A stretch of 64,000 nt of DNA from Diphasiastrum complanatum (GCA_029204225.1 CM055096.1:69709444-69773443); one strand, 5' to 3'. Positions 33,012 to 46,000 are shown, counted from the stretch's first letter. The notes: generated from the sequence alone by a model not told the origin. Program-made: numbers and translations.

Positions 33012-35200
33012 TTGTTTGATAATGCAATTGCCTGTGATCAACATATTGAAAATGAGTCCTATAAGAAAAGGTGCCTTCATAGATCGCTAGAACAAAACTT
33101 ACAACATAACCCGCTATTTGAACGGTTTTACACGATCTATGAGAAAAATGCTTCTAACAATAGTTTAGCTTTCATCTCTCTACGATCCATCGATCACCTT
33201 GTCCCTGACAATGTTCCATATGAAACCATGATTGTTAATCCTTCCAAAAATCATATGTTTTGCTAGAAGATACAACTTCATTAGCGACACACAATGACAA
33301 ATGCCATCATGATATTTATCAAGATTCAAATGTAAAACTGAGAAATAGCAACAAAATCTATTACAGCTTGTCAACATTATGACGAACCTACCTTAACATT
33401 AGAAACAAGCCTGTTTCCTTTTTTATTTCTATTTGCTCATGGACTTTATGATGGAAATATAAGCTTCCTTCATTATACTAGCTTGCGAGCAAGTTCTTTC
33501 TTTTCGGTTTTTACGTTATATCCGCCCTACATGATAGTCTTATACCAAATTGGACAAGCAATTTTGATATCAAGTAGTATTACAAAAAGATATAATTAGC
33601 TATCTCTCAAAGAATAAGAAAGCATCTGAACAACAATTCAGTCATGTTTTAAAATATACTCTGCCAAGTGAGATTCCAAACACACCATCTTGGCATAGAC
33701 GTTATTTAAAAGATCTCTTAACAATGGACATTGAGGACATCACCAACACATCTAAGCTCTAAAAATAGAAATTGGATATATTATTGACCTAGACATGAAG
33801 ATAGGAATGTAGTACCATATCACCCAACTATACTCTTTCTTTGGAAAGCGCACATGAACTTACAAAGGATTTCCATTACAAATTGGTCATACTACATTCT
33901 AAAATATGCTATGAAATCCGAACCATCTAGACATTTGAATCTAGAAATAGAGGATGCAAAACAAATAGGATTGGAACACATGGACAACAACATGTTGAAA
34001 CTAATCACAACATCAATCTTAACAAAGCCAACAAGTCTAGCTAAAATAATACTTGCATGTTTGCAAATTCCCATGATAAAAAGAATTGAGGCTGTTCATT
34101 ATGTTGATAGCTCTCCACCAAATCTTAGATGTAGATATATCAGTCAAAATAATACACTAATATTTTATCCAATTGATGTTTACACATATAGACATGTGCA
34201 ATTAGATAACTTAACATTCTAAGAATTTTGGAATATGTACGATGTAGAAAAAAAATTGAAAGTCAATGTCCCTTTTGATTACATTGACAAGACATGAAAC
34301 TACTTGTATACGAGCACTAAACTTATAAGATTTACTGACTATCATCCAGCACATCATACAGAAGCCTTCTTTTTCAATCTCTTGCTCAAAAAGGTTTGTT
34401 TCCGTAATGAGGAGGAATTAATAGGACACAATAAAAGTGATTGTTCATATTTCTTGGAATGCATTCTTCGAAATTACATTGAAAAAGAGGAGGATATTGA
34501 TATCTACATCACAGAATACGCCAATAGATAGCTTCTCGAAAGAAAACAATGACAAGAAATTTCCAATATACTTTTACAAAAGAAATTGCTTGTCAACGAA
34601 ACATTAACAATGTCAAATTTTGCAATTGAAAGTGCACAAAGTATATCTTTGCTGCAAGATATCAAAAATGACTTAGGCTTGGAATCTGAATTTGAAAACA
34701 TGCAAAATTCATCTCTTAACGATGAACAAGACAAAGTATATAAAATGATTACAGGCTCAAAATCAGAATTTATTCTATCTGGCACTTCAGGAAGTGTAAA
34801 AATATCTTTGGTACGATACCTTGCTTACAAATGCATTGAGAATGGACAACCAATTCTGTTGGCCGCAACAATAGGTGCGGTTGCATCCTGATTAGCAAAA
34901 CAGGCATTTACAGTTCACAGCTTGTTTGCAATTCCAATAAATCACCTTTACATAAAAAATCTAGCACCAACTGATTTTGACATAGACTAATATCCAAGGC
35001 AAGATTTATTGTGATAGATGAAATGTCCATGCTAACTGCTCAAATTTTGACATACGTAATTCATTAATAAATCAAGTAAAAAACAATTCATCTAGATAAT
35101 TTGTATTTGAAAATTATATTCTACTCTTGGTGGGTGATCATGCACAGCTTCCAACCATTTGTAGACACAAATCAGAATCTGTTTGTTTAATATGTCATAT
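33012..35200 (+). pseudogene. Helitron-like Rep/helicase remnant
   Basis: About 33,854-33,970 reads WSYYILKYAMKSEPSRHLNL. The YxxKYxxK pattern is the two-tyrosine Rep catalytic motif of Helitrons. After several stops, 34,586-34,891 has LNDEQDKVYKMI followed by FILSGTSGSVKISLVRYLA (a PIF1-type Walker A with GK replaced by SV) and ILLAATIGAVAS. This is followed in broken frames by AFTVHSLFAIP and LLVIDEMSML (the Walker B-type motif). These blocks follow the Rep-to-PIF1 order of rolling-circle Helitrons. At least five stops, plus the altered Walker A, make it non-functional. The ends (TC...CTRR with hairpin) were not located. Confidence 0.75.
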
Positions 35201-35535
35201 CTCAAAATCTCCATTTTGGAAAATTGCAACACACATGCATCTATCCTACTCTATTAGACATGCTGAAGATCTTGAATAAAGTTTCTTTGCTAAACAAAAT
35301 AAGATTTGAGAAGCCAACCCAATTGGAAATAGACAACATATTAACTAGTTGTGTATTTCCTAGGTCCGACATATTCGATATAGCAAACGATAATACAACC
35401 ATCATATGCACTCATAGAGAGATGTGCTTTATTTCAACTACTACATGTTGGAAAAACTATTTCCTACGTGCTTTTTGGGGACGCCTTTGTCTTCATATTC
35501 GATTTCATATTTTTATTTTAATTTTCTCTTTCTAA

Positions 35536-36856
35536 TGTTTGCAGATTGTGAAAAGGAAATGGCATCTGATGAATATGATCCAAAAGAGGTAACTATACAA
35601 ATTTCATTTTTGCTTTGAGTTCCTAAATGTCTTTTCTCACAGTAACTACACTATCAGGTTCACTGTTTCAGCTATTTCGAAAGTTGAAAGTTGAGGTGTC
35701 TTCCTCAAAGAGCTCTTCTGAAGTAAGCTCATCCATGGAACAAAATATATCCAACAACGAAACAAATGTTCTTACTTAACTCTTGTGGTGTCAATCCAGA
35801 TATGTACAAGCAAGGCTTCCAAACAAATTTGGCTCTAAGAAGGTTGAACATAAAAAGCATGAAAGAGATGAATACATGAATCAATATCATGGAGATCTAG
35901 TTGAAGGTATATTTTCTTCTTATTCTTTCATAACATTATAACTTTTTTTTTTTTCTAAATGTCTACTTTCCCTCAGCTACTACATAAAATACCAATGTTA
36001 AACAGATCTTTTTGCATGCCATTGTTATTTCAGGGTTCCTAAAACATTAATATAAGATATTCTCCATAAACATCCCTGCAACAATCACAACAAACAGATC
36101 GGCGATACAACATTTCGACGCCATGTTAAATAAGAATTATTACATGACAAGAAATCTTTACTTGGGCTACAAGATTCCAATTGATGATTGGAAAGACATG
36201 GCTCGTGCTGAGCTGAATGCAATCACGATGGATTTGGGAAAAAAAATGGGCCACTTGTCGAATGATGGTACGAAGCTAACAGATGGTCCGATTCAGATTG
36301 ACACAATTTTGGAGATTCTATAGAGCGAAGTTTTTGCAATGATAACGAATCAAGTGAGTGTGTATTGCCATCCACATTTGATTATGGATTTGATTATAAG
36401 TAGCCATTTTAAATTCATTACATACTAATACAAATTTTTTTACAGGGAGAGACTTCTCGATCAGCGTTGGCATCTACATCCAGTACACAGGTGAATTTGA
36501 GCCATACAATGATCTGCTTGTTCATTTTAGGCTTTTCATAAAACTAATACGATTTTTGGTTGTAGGAAACAACATCAGCAAGGAAATGTACAAGGTTACA
36601 TATCCAGTCTACAAACATGCAATCTGCGTCGTCGATTGCAACATCATGCAAGGCTGTCGCCCAAAAAAATGGGAAACACTATTGTGTAGATCGATCTTTT
36701 TATAAACAATTTCATGTTGAGGTTTTAGATGTTGTTGAAGATAGGAAAGTGGCTAATAGAATTAAAAAGTTTTATGTTCGACATTACATATCAACTAGCA
36801 AGCTTGGATACAACAAACTAAGATGTACTCCTGTGAATTCAAAAGCATACCGGTAG
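35536..36856 (+). CDS. Unrecognised spliced-looking ORF series beside the Helitron remnant
   Basis: Exon-like segments with AG/GT edges: 35,545-35,588 (MASDEYDPKE), about 35,672-35,769 (LFRKLKVEVSSSKSSSEVSS), about 35,800-35,907 (YVQARLPNKFGSKKVEHKKH), about 36,100-36,350 (FDAMLNKNYYMTRNLYLGYK and DDWKDMARAELNAITMDLGK), about 36,447-36,490, about 36,567-36,856 (KNGKHYCVDRSFYKQFHVEV). Putative introns are 80-200 bp and T-rich. One in-frame TAG lies at 36,321, and the phases of the second and third segments do not agree cleanly. No family recognised. It could be a captured host gene fragment, an accessory transposon ORF, or chance. Confidence 0.3.
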
Positions 36857-38100
36857 TTAAAGAGACGCAAGTTCTTGTAAGCGTCTTTTTTTTTAAGATT
36901 TCAACATTGTAGATTCTTGTTGCGACTTTTGCAATGTGTCCATAGATCGTTTGTTCAACTCAATGCAAGGCTAGAATTGGGTAGCTAGTTATCTCTTACT
37001 TCCTTCTTCCTTCTTCCTTCTTCTCCTACCTACGGTCCTTCTGCCCTGGCTCGTCTTCCTTTGCTCCCTATCACCTCACGCCCGATCATCTCGTTCTTGC
37101 TCGTTGCTCCTTCCCTTCGTTGGCTTCTGCCTGTTGCTTGACCTACTTCTGGCCCGTCGCTTTTGCACACGGCCGTTCTGGCCCTGGCCTATTGCTGCGC
37201 ACTCACACTCCTGAAATGGACCTTCGTTCAAATTGATATTGTTGGTACTAACAGTCTGATCAGGATGCAGTTCTAAAAAGTCAGATCGATTTTTCATTTT
37301 TCATGTCTTAGTTTGGCATTGTTAATGCTTCTTGTCTTTTACATGACACTGATCGGGAAGGATGCAAGTCATTTTCGGTTGAGTCAGGTGCTGATGATAG
37401 TCTAAGATCTGAGCGCAAGAAGAGTTCAAATATTGTATGCTTCCAGTTTGGCTCTATTAGGTGAAGCATCTCTATGACTAATGGACGAAGAAGTAAAGCG
37501 AGTGATCAAATGACATTATCTCATTTTGTATGCCAGGTCGTATGCAAGCCATCAGAATTATGGTCTAGCATAATTTCAAGAAAGTTGTTGCTTTGATAGC
37601 ATTTTGGGTATCCACAATGCCACGTAGGTTTCTGAGGGCTTTGCTCTCTTGGAGTCTTTCTTCCAAAATAGTGGCTGAAATGACCGAAGAGATATGCGCA
37701 GATGGCTTACTTCCCTTTAAAGCACGGCTGCCCAAGACATGGCTTCCTCTTTTCGCTTCTCAATTTGGGATTCCAATTTTTTGAGCGTGTTGGATGATTC
37801 CGGTGTAGCGAGAATAGGCTGACTTCTAAATTCTTGCTTCATCTCACCTCTTGTTGTAGCTTGCAATTAGTCTCTTTAAGTTGCGACATTTCAACCTTAG
37901 TCTAGTGTAGTTCTGTTTTCAATTTTTGGAAATCATGCAAGTTTTCAAATTTTGGAAATCATGCAATAGAACATTCATGCTAGCAGCAATGTAGGATTCA
38001 ATAACTTTCTAAGAGGTATAAGGTTCTTCCATTGAAGGGTAGATGCTATTAGGGCTCCCCATCATTTTTTGGGCCATGGAGAAGAGGGGGAGGGATCTAT
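36857..38100. other. No gene recognised
   Basis: Contains a CT-rich stretch (about 36,985-37,080) and short chance frames. A frame at 37,593-37,784 has no recognisable motif on either strand. Confidence 0.4.
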
Positions 38101-38109
38101 GATGGACGT

Positions 38110-38545
38110 GGAGGAGGAGGAGGAGGAGGGGGGAGAGAGAGAGAGAGAGAGAGAGCCTTATTAATGTCTTTTAACTGCCAAAAGCCATATACGACGAATT
38201 ACGTCTCCGAAAGTATAAATGCATATGACTACACTATAGACTAAAGACTAAAGATAGACATAAATAAATAGATGTAGTGATGTAGTAAAGTTGAGATATC
38301 ATCAAATCCTGCTGAAAAAAGAGGTAATATGGGCCGTCCTAGGAGGTATGGCCATGGTGGGTCTTTGACGCTGTCGATGTGGGTGACAAGTATGTGGTCT
38401 CTGGGCATGTGATCTGAAAGTGTGTCGTGTATGTACTCGGCGTTGCTGATTGCTATGCTGGTCATGACTAGGAATATCATCCTCATCATCAGATTTGAAA
38501 TCATCACGAGATCTTCTCCCAAAGAGGAAAGAGGTAATCTGGTGC
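38110..38545 (-). repeat. (GA)n-linked module, copy 2
   Basis: A GGAGGA/GA tract (38,110-38,155) is followed by CTTATTAATGTCTTT, then a sequence whose minus strand encodes an Asp/His/Arg-rich peptide (RRSRDDFKSDDEDD, HRQRQRPTMAIPPR). The block matches the one at 56.6-57.2 kb in order and in the words GCTTTTGGCA, AAAGACATTAATAA and GAGGTAATC. Confidence 0.6.
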
Positions 38546-39786
38546 TGTGAGATAGGACTTGTTAGATTTAATGTTCACATCGTTACCCCCACCCCTAATG
38601 TTGTCATCTAGGGTTAATTAGGATGATTATGCCATGCATGTGTGCTAATTCTAGGGGCATTTACCTATATTTAGTAAAGTTAAGCTAGACTTTAGTTAGA
38701 ATCAAGTTTGAGATTCTAGTGCTTGATTTGGAGCACAAGTTTCGCTATAGATAGTCGTTGGGTGCTTTTACCTTATATAGAGACATTAATTAGGCAATTG
38801 CTTTTAGTATGCTTTGTCATTATTGGCATAGAGACTTGATGCTAAAGTCTATAAGTATGCACTGTGTCCTAGTCCATTGGGCATTCTTAATAATAAACAT
38901 TGAAGTAGGTAGCACACCATGTGCTATCTTTTGTTGAATCATGGCAAGAAAGAAACTCGCAAAATGCGAGGCCCCAACTACAACTATTGATAATTTTTTA
39001 ATGATGCATGCTATAAAAAACTTATGGAATGTAGTGGGAAAACATCAAAATCTTATTTAGTAGAATATTTTTGAGACACTGCTTTTCCAAAAGATATTCT
39101 TTTGAACTTTATTGACAAAGATAGTGCAAGTTATGAAATCTTACGTATTTTTTTAGACTTTAATAAAACAATTATCTAATTTTTTATTTTGTAGCAAGCA
39201 GCTTAATTTAAAAAGTTTCAAAAGTATATAATGAAAATTTTATTAAACACAACAGTACATGTTTCTTAAGCATTTTGAATATTGGCAAAAGAAAAACTAA
39301 TTTAAATTATAAATTTTAAAATAAGAATAATAAAGTACTAAAAATAGGAGTCTAGATTTTCTCTTTTATTTTTCACATATTGGTCTGATGTATTAATACT
39401 TAACAATTTTATTGTAGTATAGAATTAATAGAAGCTATTAATTTTAGTCACAATTCAACTCTCGAGTGAGTTGGTATTTTGCTAGAAAATTGACGTGATA
39501 ATTTTGTCGTCCTATATTTGTTGGAAACGTTCACAACATCATAAACAATCGGTATATTGGCGAAGAATAACAATTGACCAAAAATGCAAGCCACGATTTG
39601 GAACGCGTTCCGGAACGTGATCCGGGATTTCCCATTAGGGTTTTTCGGAATGCAATTTTTTTTTGTTTTTCAAACCTGCCAATATGGGTATCATGTAAAA
39701 GGATTTCAAAAGAGTAGTTCTATTGCTTGATTTCAGATAGTTAATCCCCAATATTTGCTAGTCACTTCAATCAGATACTGTTTGGG
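38546..39786. other. AT-rich, no gene recognised
   Basis: No coding signal on either strand. Around 39,600 a short GC-richer patch (GGAACGCGTTCCGGAACG) is weakly palindromic. Confidence 0.4.
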
Positions 39787-40005
39787 CTACTGCATTATGG
39801 AACAATGAGACTTTGGTTGAATCTTGCTCGTTGAGGGACAATCATCAACTTTAGTCTTCCCTTGGTCATTGCGCTTCCCCGTTGAAGGCTGCGTGCGGTG
39901 TGGACATTCAGCACGGCGGTGTTTTCCTCTGCATCCATAGCACCTAACTGAGTGTAGTATGCCAAAAGAATTGTTTTTGCAGATACAGATTTGCAGATAT
40001 AACAT
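39787..40005 (-). pseudogene. CCHC zinc-knuckle fragment
   Basis: The minus frame reads VRCYGCRGKHRRAECPHRTQ. Spacing C-x2-C-x3-H-x4-C is a zinc knuckle of the kind found at the C-terminus of retrotransposon gag. It is followed by a Lys/Ser-rich tail (STGKRNDQGKTKVDDC). No neighbouring gag or protease was recognised, so it is an isolated scrap or a chance match. Confidence 0.3.
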
Positions 40006-40120
40006 TGGCTAATCATTTCATTTGTATTTGCTTCAGTATTTCAGCTGCTATTCATTGGTCATTTATTGCAACTAGCTGTTGGGATCCCGTCACATTAAAA
40101 AAAAAATTGCAAATTTTTTT

Positions 40121-40152
40121 GCGATCTGGGACAGTTTCTGGTCCCGGATCGC
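40121..40152. repeat. Short perfect-stem hairpin
   Basis: GCGATCTGGGAC, an 8-nt spacer, then GTCCCGGATCGC. The arms pair at 11 of 12 positions. Further GATCCGG/GGATCGTGATCCGC words follow to 40,190. No poly-T terminator context for a plant; function unknown. Confidence 0.6.
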
Positions 40153-41417
40153 ACGATCCGGATTGTTTTTCCAACGGATCGTGATCCGCTGCAACTCAGC
40201 AATTGACCATAAAAATTCACATGCTTGGAAATTTTGCATGTAGAGTGAAGTACAATTCTAAGTCAAACTCTTGTTATAGTTGAAAAACTAATAGTGCCAA
40301 AGACCAAAAACGGTCTTCTCCAATTCTAGTCTTAAGCTTGTGCCTCAACAAGACTTAAATCCAAAATCACTCTTAACGAAATTTCAATGCATAAGCAAGT
40401 ATGCTCTACCTTTCATTCAAAGAAGAAAAAGTTTACATATTGACCAGAGAAAAATCTTCTTTCTAAACACTTCAATTTATTTTGTGATTTCAAGTGATAA
40501 GCTATAAGAATAACATGCCCATAACGTGCCTAAATAGGAAGCAAAAAAGCCAAACTCAAAACAATCAAAGATTCATGTGCATCTAGATCTGGCAAAATGC
40601 AAACGAAGCTATCTAAGACAACCATGGTTATGTTAGTTCATTGTGCAGAGTCATCTATGCATCTTGGTTTCCAAGTGGGTTTGAACCTAGGAATAAAGAA
40701 ACTTTGGATGCCAAGCTAATTTCACTTCAAATTGTTTATTTCGGTGTTGATGCATTATAAGACATCTGCATATAAGCTCATGTATAAAGCAAAGTCTGAT
40801 ATCACATGTATCATTCATTGTAAAGATCATTTGAGAAGTTATGAGCAGCATATTAGGTAAGATTTTTTAAAAATGACCCGGACCAACAATGACAGTGAAT
40901 GCAAAAACCTTCCCCTTTTGTAGAATCTGACAATATTCTACTTACCTAGTGTAAGATCTGTTGTGCAGGTGGAATTCTCTACAATACATTGATTTACAAA
41001 AGTGGAACAAGGAAAAATGAAATTTGATGTATGTTCAAAAAATTTGAGGAAAAGTATTAATGTGCAATACATAGCACTCTGCAAATACATCATCTTGATA
41101 AGAATGTAAAAACAAATTCTGAATTCTGAAGTACTAAGCACAGAGTGATGTGGATAGAACAATGTCCATTTAAGACCAGCAATTATGTAAAAAATCATCA
41201 CTACATCACTTCGTCTTCAAGATTATGAGACTAAAAATTCCTGTATGAAGGAATAAATTTCGTTGAGTATATAATATACAAAAAAGAGCAATGGTAAACT
41301 TATGCAATTGCATGAACAATATCACCAGTTTACTACATTTTTTAGCAAATTTTAATAAGCAGTTCATCACTCATGAAGATCAGCTATTTTTGAAGATCCA
41401 AAAACAAAAGATAAACT
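40153..41417. other. No gene recognised; 3' flank of ERO1
   Basis: AT-rich. The part next to 41,417 must include the ERO1 3' UTR on the minus strand. I see no convincing polyadenylation signal that I would fix. Confidence 0.4.
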
Positions 41418-41759
41418 TTACAAAAAATCAACCAAGGGCGCCATCATATGGACATATTGTAATGATTCCGAGAGCCGCGACAAGAGATTAATTAAAGCAA
41501 TCACTTCATTGTGTTGCAAGTCAAGCTGCCAAAGCAAAAACCAGACAGTCCATTTAGATTAATGTGTGCCTATTAAGCTCCATGCAACCAAAGGGCTTAT
41601 ATATAACCTAGGATGTGATAATGGCGACTACTTACTGGATGTGTGTGTGAGTCATGGACGTCCACCGAGAAAAGAATCTTCAAAGCTGTTCCAAGGCCAA
41701 GAATCTGTAACTTCCCCCAAAGGCGACATTTCTCACATCCAACACAATCCATCAATGCA
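41418..41759 (-). CDS. ERO1: ERO1 last two exons with CxxCxxC active site
   Basis: Exon 41,636-41,759 has [20 protein letters not shown] then GTALKILFS. The CxxC there is the FAD-proximal active-site pair. Exon 41,418-41,525 has [20 protein letters not shown] and ends [13 protein letters not shown] before TAA. The last residues are a plant-like C-terminus. Confidence 0.95.
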
Positions 41760-43023
41760 CTGCATGAAGGCAAAAAATATGAAAAAGCTGAGCTGAAGAC
41801 AGTCTTAAGTTGGTAGAACACAAAACAAAAAATGACATTTGAACATGAGCCATCAAGATCTGCAAGATCTACCCCATGGGGTATGTCATAACATGTGGCA
41901 CCCCACTACAATCTAGTACAAGTAAAAAAACTGTCAAAAGACCTAACGTCAATGGAATACTGCAGAGAGACAAGGCACTGCAGCAAAAAAAACAAATTGA
42001 ACTGATGAAACCATTTTTGGACCATTTCATGTTTTTAGAAAGCCAATTTGAACTGTTTTTAGGACCTGTTTGGGTCGTTTTGGATTTTGTAATCAAATTT
42101 CTTTCAAAGATATGTTAATGTTAAGAAATTTGAAAATGCTGATGATGTGATGTATTCATTCATATTTAAATGTCGGCCTATATGTAAGTAGCCCAAGTGC
42201 CCGAAAGCTATTTAATCACCATCCAATATCACTGTCCATAATATTTCACATCCAGCTCTCCTTCAAAAAGACAATGTCCCTACAATCAGAATAAAGAAAA
42301 TTTTGAAGCCACGAAAAGGACTATGCTCATGATGAAATATAAAGAAACTACCACAGAATGCACATACCAAAGAAGAGGCCACACAATATATCTATATATA
42401 TATATATATCATAGTACCCCATGGTACCACCATTATGGTGCCGCCCAAAAATCCGCGGTACCAGGGCGGCACCATTTTAAAAAAAAAAACAAAAAATTTA
42501 GTGGGCAATATGGGTATCAGATTGAAGCTCTTGACGAGAGCAGTGCATTTACACAGGTTGCCGGTGCTTTCAGCTACAAAATGTGTTAGACAACTAAATA
42601 ATGCACCTCTCAGTTTAGTAGTCACTAGTTAATCTTGAGCTCAGATCTGTAAGGCCCCCGTTATGAGGAGAAGCCATTACTGAGCACGGTTGTTAGTATA
42701 GGGTCTACTGTGAGACTATGATGGTTATGAGATGGCCAAATTACAGTTTCTATATAGCATCAAGTCTTGGGGGCTTCGGGGGGCGGTAGCCCCCCGAGAA
42801 ACGGGGGTCCGGGGGGTTTGGGGGGCAGAGCCCCCCAACGGTACGACCTCTTCATGATTTGGCCTTCCGACTCCCTAAGCGAAAACACACTTTTTGGTGT
42901 TTTGCATCCCCTTGGTCCTTTGGTTGTTCGCTCTTGTCAGAACCGGCAACCTGCATAAATGCACTGCTCTCGTCAACAGCTTCAAGCTGATACCCATATT
43001 GCCCACTTAATTTTATTTTATTT

Positions 43024-43089
<66 letters not shown>

Positions 43090-46000
43090 GGTACCGCGGA
43101 TCAGTTTGGATCCGCGGTACCAGTATGGATCCGCAATACCCGGATCTGCGGATCCTGGTACCGCTGGATCTATGATATATATATACCATAGATCCAGCGG
43201 TACCAAGATCCGCGGATCCCGGTACCAAGGATCCAGTGTGGTAGCGGATCCATACTGATCCACGGTACCACAATATTTAATATTTTTTAATATTTAATAT
43301 ACTAAGATTTTTCTTTTTACCCTAATCCCCCCCTCGCTTCATCTCTCTCCCTGCCCATCGCGCTGCTGTCCGCACCCTCTTCTTGCTGTCTGCGCCCTTT
43401 CTGTTGTCCGCGCACTCCTCGCCATCACACTGTATTTGTGTTGCACAGATCGCTTCCGCCCCTGCTACTGCTACTTCGACCATTGCTGTGGATTTTCCAG
43501 CTTTCCGCCTCCTATCGCACTCACGATCATCTCTGCCTTTTTTCCCCAGTTCCCTCTACAGAAATGGTGCATTCCAACCTTGCCGATCCGTGGGGCGAGG
43601 TGGACATTGTCAGGCGGGTTCCCGACAAGTCCAACAAGTCCAACAAGTCCGGTGCAAAGATCATGCGCTGTCGATATTGCTTGGTTGAGTTCATTGCCAC
43701 CCTCACTCGCCTTAAAGGCCACCTACTCCACGCACGGGCCAAAAATGGTGGCACACTGAATGCTGCCCCCTGTGCCAGCATGTCCGTTCCCGTCACGCAG
43801 CGACTTCTGGACACCTACGGGCCACGTCTTGTGGCGGGGGAGAACACCATTTCGGAGGGTGTTCTTCGGTTTTGCACCGCGCCTTACGTGGTTGACCCCA
43901 AGTTGCTGCCTGCTTGGCTGGCACGCACGAGGAGAGAGAGTGCATCCTCGTCCAGTCCCTTTGTCTCTCACCCCTCTCAGACAGTTCCGCCACACGCACC
44001 CCCATCTGCACCCATTCTGGTGGATCCCGTCCCATCTCGTCCGCCAGTTGCCACTGCGGTTCCACCACCACCTATTGTTGCTCGCACTCCCCCAATTTAC
44101 AACTTTCTCATGGACTCTCCACAGCCCGGGCCCAGGATGCCAGTGACAAGGGCTTCCAGGATGTTGAGGAGATCCCTTCCTCCCTCCCTTCCCATCCGGA
44201 TGACCTCCCTAGCCAGCAGTTTTCGTATCCCATGCCAGATGTTCCCCCTCCACCAGTGCACCCCACTTATGCTGCTGCACCCATCCCTGCCAGTGCATCC
44301 CACTCTCCCCATTCCACGTCTACAGCCGATGCATCTACTAGTGCCCAGCCTGTCGCGTCATCATCCATTCCCGTCACGTTTGGTGCACCATGCTGGAGGT
44401 CCGCTACCCGTCGCCCAGCTGGGAGAGTTCTTAGGCAGCAGAGCATTCACGGCGCGCATCAGTTGCACATGGACAGAGAGGCCACACAGGCCATGGCCAG
44501 TTTGATTTATGAGCTGAACCTTCCATTTGCCATCACCGACTCTGAGCCCTTCAGAAGGGCCTTCCGCCTTGCACAGTCTGTCAGCCCTAGTTGGAGAGTC
44601 CCTAGTTCAGAGGTTGTCCACACACACATGCTGAGGGATAGGGTTGAGTCCTTGTCTAGAGAGATGGAGCCTCTACGTCGCCACTGGGCCACTTACGGTT
44701 GCAACATCATGTCTGTTGGTTGGACTGATGTCAGGAGGAGGCCGATCCTCAACATATTGGTCTCCAGCTGCATGGGCACACAGTTTTTGAGGGCCGTGGA
44801 TTGTAGCAGGGGGGGGAGAGTCACATCTGCGGAGTTCATGTTTGATGTCATCGGGTCTTCCATCCTGTCCATAGGCGCACAACATGTCGTCACGGTGGTG
44901 ACGGACAATGCCACGAATTGCATTCAGATGGGTGTACTGCTAGAGGCCGAGTTCCCTCACATTGTTCATACCCCCTGTGCAGCGCACGACGTAGACCTTC
45001 TGATGGGGGACATAGGTGCACTTCCTGGGTTAGAGCCATCATCCGTGAGGCCAGGAAGAGGCATGTTCTTGCCATGTTCCGGGTGTTCAGCCATCTGGAC
45101 CTCCGTAAGCCAGCCCCCACACGCTTTGCATTCGACTTGGTGGTCATCGACCGTTTGATCAGGTGTAGGACGCAACTTCTACAGATGGTTGCCAGTGATC
45201 TTTGGAGTGCCAGTACGTTTCAGCACACTGAGGATGGGGAGCACTTTTCTTCCACGGTGAGGGGAGACCAGTTATGGAGGGATGCACAGACATTGTCAGG
45301 ACTGCTTCAACACTCTACATTGTGCTCCGCATGGCTGACAGCAAGGGGTCGACACTTAGACTGGTATATGAGCTCATGGACCGGATTGGACAGTTCCTGC
45401 AGCTGCCCATCTTGCAGCCAGAGAGGTAAGCAATATAGTAATGTAATTGGCCTTTATCTTTTCAGTAGTTGCTAGTTTGTTTTTCTGTCAATGTTATGAT
45501 TTTTTGTAATGCCCTAAACCTCACGCCTCTCACTTGCAGGATGACCGAGCTGAAGTTCATCTGGGAGACGCGGTGGAACTACTTCCACAGGAGTATCCAC
45601 AACGTTGCACACATGCTGCATCCCCTCTTCCTCTCTTCGACACAGATCGCAGACAGGGAGCTCAAGGCCGACTGGCTTCAGTACATTCACAGGGTGGGTC
45701 CACACATAGGTTTGGATCCTATCAGGCTCATGGAGGAGCTTGTTGCATTTCGTTTCGGCATGGGCACGTTCGGCCACCCGGCTGCTCAGGATCCAAAGAG
45801 GAGGCAGCTATTGCTGTGTTTCGTTGACCTTCCACCCGTGCACATGTGCTGACGCATTTCATTGCACGTACCACAGGACTGCGCTGCCTCCGTGTGTGAG
45901 CGTAATTGGAGCACATGGGCACTCATTCACACGAGGAGAAGAAACCGGTTGTCAGTGAGTCAGTTGGAGCGGTTGGTGTTCTGTAGCACTGACGCACGTC

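Noticed and set aside
43471-44885. Several long minus-strand frames opposite the hAT transposase
   Set aside because: GC-rich sequence suppresses stops on the opposite strand. These frames show no domain, and the plus strand carries the clear BED and DUF659 motifs.
44918-45475. Independent gene at 44.9-45.5 kb
   Set aside because: It is the continuation of the hAT transposase after a frame change, followed by an intron at 45,426.
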